Origin: Rhodococcus sp. AW25M09
Lineage (GTDB): Bacteria > Actinomycetota > Actinomycetes > Mycobacteriales > Mycobacteriaceae
DNA length: 36,551 nt
NCBI RefSeq assembly: GCF_000333955.1
Contig: NZ_CAPS01000119.1
Coordinates: 1-36,551, forward strand
Reading direction: 5' to 3'
Shown here: in pieces, positions 34,676-36,551 of the stretch
Numbering within the stretch: the stretch's first letter is position 1
How the letters are laid out: each line of letters opens with the position of its first letter
Position numbers and translations under genes: made by a program
Notes under the pieces: generated by a model
Seen by the model: only the letters and a program-made list of their open reading frames with translations
Database searches by the model: none
What the model was told of the DNA's origin: nothing

Positions 34676-36532
34676 ATGAGTGGTGAGTATCGGCAGGCAT
34701 TCGACGACAGCATCGACAAGCGCGAACAATTCTGGCTCGACGCCGCGGCGGGGGTCGACTGGGACACCCCGCCCACCACCGCCTTCGACGGCTCGCACTG
34801 GTTTCCCGGAGCGCGGCTGAACACGTGCTTCAATGCCTTGGACCGACACGTCGACGCCGGGCACGGTGACCGGACCGCCTTGATCTACGACTCGGCGATG
34901 CTCGGACTCACCCGCAGCTACAGCTACGCCGAACTACTCGGCCAGGTCGCTCGATTCGCGGGAGTGCTACGCGAGCAGGGCGTCTGCGCCGGCGACCGCG
35001 TGGTGATCTATCTACCGATGATTCCCGAGGCCGTCGTCGCCATGCTCGCCTGCGCTCGGCTCGGCGCGGTGCATTCGGTGGTGTTCGGCGGTTTCGCGGC
35101 CAAGGAGCTGGCGGCGAGAATCGACGACGCCGAGCCGGTACTGCTGATCACCGCGAGCGGCGGCTTCGAGCCCGGTCGCGTCATCGAATATCTCCCACTG
35201 GTGCAGCGCGCTCTGACGCTGACGACCGCGACCACACCGGCGGTGATCGTGAAGTCGCGCGAGGGAATTCCCAGTGATCACGAATGGCTGGACTGGGACA
35301 CCCTTATCGCCGACGCCACTGCCGCAGAGCCGGTTTCGGTGCTGGCCACCGATCCGCTGTATATCCTCTACACCTCGGGCACGACCGGCAAGCCCAAAGG
35401 TGTCGTGCGTGACAACGGTGGCCATGCCGTCGCGCTGACGTGGTCGATGCGCAACATCTACGACGTGGGTTCCGGTCAGGTCATGTGGACGGCGTCCGAT
35501 GTCGGCTGGGTCGTCGGACATTCGTACATCGTCTACGCACCGCTGCTCGCCGGTGCCACCACGGTTCTGTACGAGGGCAAACCCGTCGGGACACCCGATG
35601 CCGGTGCGTTCTGGCGGGTGATCCAGGATCACGGTGTTCGGGCCCTGTTCACTGCCCCGACCGCGCTGCGGGCCATCCGCAAGGTGGATCCGCAGGCGGC
35701 CGAGCTCGAGAAGTACGACATCTCGTCACTGGAGACCCTGTTCGTCGCCGGTGAACGCCTCGATCCCGATACGTACGAGTGGATTTCGCGCACACTGGAT
35801 CGGCCCGTCGTCGACCATTGGTGGCAGACCGAAACCGGATGGGCGATCTGCGCCAATCTTCGGGGACTCGAACATCTTCCGATCAAGTCCGGTTCACCGA
35901 CGGTACCTGTACCGGGATTCCAGGTCGGCATCCTCGACGCGGTAGGCAACCCTGTGGACGCCGGCATCGAGGGCAACATCGTCGTGAAGCTGCCACTGCC
36001 GCCGGGCGCGTTGGTGGGGCTGTGGAACGACGAATCACGTTTCCAGCGTTCCTATCTGGACACGTTCCCGGGGTACTACCTCACCGGAGATTCCGGGTAC
36101 ATCGACGCCGAGGGCTACGTGTACGTGCTGGGCCGCAGCGACGACGTCATCAACGTCGCCGGACACCGCCTGTCGACCGGATCGATGGAAGCCGTGCTCG
36201 CCGGTCACCCTGCCGTCGCCGAATGCGCCGTCATCGGTATCCACGACGACCTCAAGGGCCAGCGCCCCAGCGGCTACGTGGTGCTCAAGGCCGGAGAGAC
36301 CATCACGGAGGAACAACTACGTACCGAACTGGTCGCCATGGTCCGCGATCAGATCGGTGCCCTGGCCACGTTCCGCGACGTAACGATCGTCGGAGCGCTG
36401 CCGAAGACCCGCTCGGGCAAGATCCTGCGCAAAACGATGCGCCAGATCGTCGCCGGTGAGGATTACGGCGTGCCGTCGACCATCGAGGATCCGTCCGTGC
36501 TCGACGCGCTGGAGAAGCTGCTGGGGCGCTAG
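34676..36532 (+). CDS. prpE: Propionyl-CoA synthetase (PrpE)
   Basis: The 618-residue acyl-adenylate-forming enzyme has the acetyl-coenzyme A synthetase N-terminal domain (REQFWLDAAAGVDWDTPP at 17-34), the AMP-binding P-loop YTSGTTGKPKGVV (238-250), the adenylation core WWQTETGWAI near 382-391 and YYLTGDSGYIDAEGYVYVLGR near 463-483, and the C-terminal lysine motif PKTRSGKILRK (about 579-589), whose second Lys is the acetylation-controlled catalytic residue. The N-terminal pattern and HWFPG..LNTCFNALDRHV fit propionyl- rather than acetyl-CoA synthetases; acetate or other short acids may also be used. No prpBCD genes lie in the window. The ATG at 34676 was chosen; in-frame upstream codons lack support. 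Confidence 0.9.
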   Translation: MSGEYRQAFDDSIDKREQFWLDAAAGVDWDTPPTTAFDGSHWFPGARLNTCFNALDRHVDAGHGDRTALIYDSAMLGLTRSYSYAELLGQVARFAGVLREQGVCAGDRVVIYLPMIPEAVVAMLACARLGAVHSVVFGGFAAKELAARIDDAEPVLLITASGGFEPGRVIEYLPLVQRALTLTTATTPAVIVKSREGIPSDHEWLDWDTLIADATAAEPVSVLATDPLYILYTSGTTGKPKGVVRDNGGHAVALTWSMRNIYDVGSGQVMWTASDVGWVVGHSYIVYAPLLAGATTVLYEGKPVGTPDAGAFWRVIQDHGVRALFTAPTALRAIRKVDPQAAELEKYDISSLETLFVAGERLDPDTYEWISRTLDRPVVDHWWQTETGWAICANLRGLEHLPIKSGSPTVPVPGFQVGILDAVGNPVDAGIEGNIVVKLPLPPGALVGLWNDESRFQRSYLDTFPGYYLTGDSGYIDAEGYVYVLGRSDDVINVAGHRLSTGSMEAVLAGHPAVAECAVIGIHDDLKGQRPSGYVVLKAGETITEEQLRTELVAMVRDQIGALATFRDVTIVGALPKTRSGKILRKTMRQIVAGEDYGVPSTIEDPSVLDALEKLLGR

Positions 36533-36536
36533 ACCC

Positions 36537-36551
36537 CCCTCGTGCGCCTTT
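36537..36551. terminator. Partial copy of the htpG-type hairpin after prpE
   Basis: CCCTCGTGCGCCTTT matches 15 bases at the left arm (with flank) of the 15691-15732 hairpin. It begins 4 bases after the prpE stop and is cut by the window end, so the second arm cannot be checked. Confidence 0.5.

Overview
The window is about 36.5 kb of GC-rich, densely packed DNA with many GTG starts and 4-bp stop/start overlaps. Its genes resemble those of mycolic-acid actinobacteria, most likely Rhodococcus or a close relative (Nocardiaceae, Mycobacteriales). The strongest sign is a set of genes matching, in the same order and relative orientation, the Mycobacterium tuberculosis run Rv0904c to Rv0910: accD3 (32611-34098), echA6 (22380-23111), the Rv0906-type metallo-hydrolase (12544-13665), ctpE (10123-12519), the Rv0909-type small antitoxin (9891-10079) and the Rv0910-type SRPBCC toxin (36-467). 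Here that run is stretched by large blocks of other genes. No tRNA, rRNA, CRISPR array, phage gene or insertion sequence was seen.

36-8123 (all minus strand): an Rv0910-type protein; an acetate-type sodium/solute symporter with its DUF485 partner; a 130-bp tandem repeat; then a five-gene, tightly coupled unit of secreted lipase, LytS-type histidine kinase, LytTR response regulator, small membrane protein and a second sodium/solute symporter. The unit reads as 'release a carboxylate outside, sense it, import it'. A threefold 16-bp direct repeat lies just upstream of it.

8185-13665 (minus): a CPA1 Na+/H+ antiporter, the small antitoxin-type protein, the CtpE P-type ATPase and the metallo-hydrolase. 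13754-16568 (plus): HtpG chaperone and a crotonase. 16632-20856: an NCS1 nucleobase-type permease, a SigD-like ECF sigma factor, a divergent alpha/beta hydrolase and a secreted glycine-rich protein.

21049-28537: ammonium transporter overlapping echA6, a divergent flavoprotein oxidoreductase, a HemD-like protein, an aldo/keto reductase, an ABC-F ATPase and an alpha/beta hydrolase. The hydrolase is divergent from a MarR regulator (28620-29075), with a palindromic operator between them.

29140-32601 (plus): a compact five-gene cassette of XRE regulator, two paralogous four-helix membrane proteins, ABC ATPase and ABC-2 permease. I consider this the best candidate for an undescribed system. It runs with a 9-bp gap into accD3. 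A small unknown gene converges on accD3, and prpE (propionyl-CoA synthetase) closes the window.

Metabolic thread: carboxylate uptake (two symporters), carboxylate activation (prpE), acyl-CoA handling (two crotonases, accD3) and lipid hydrolysis recur, in keeping with an organism built around lipid and short-chain acid use. All functions are inferred from sequence reading alone; no database search was run.
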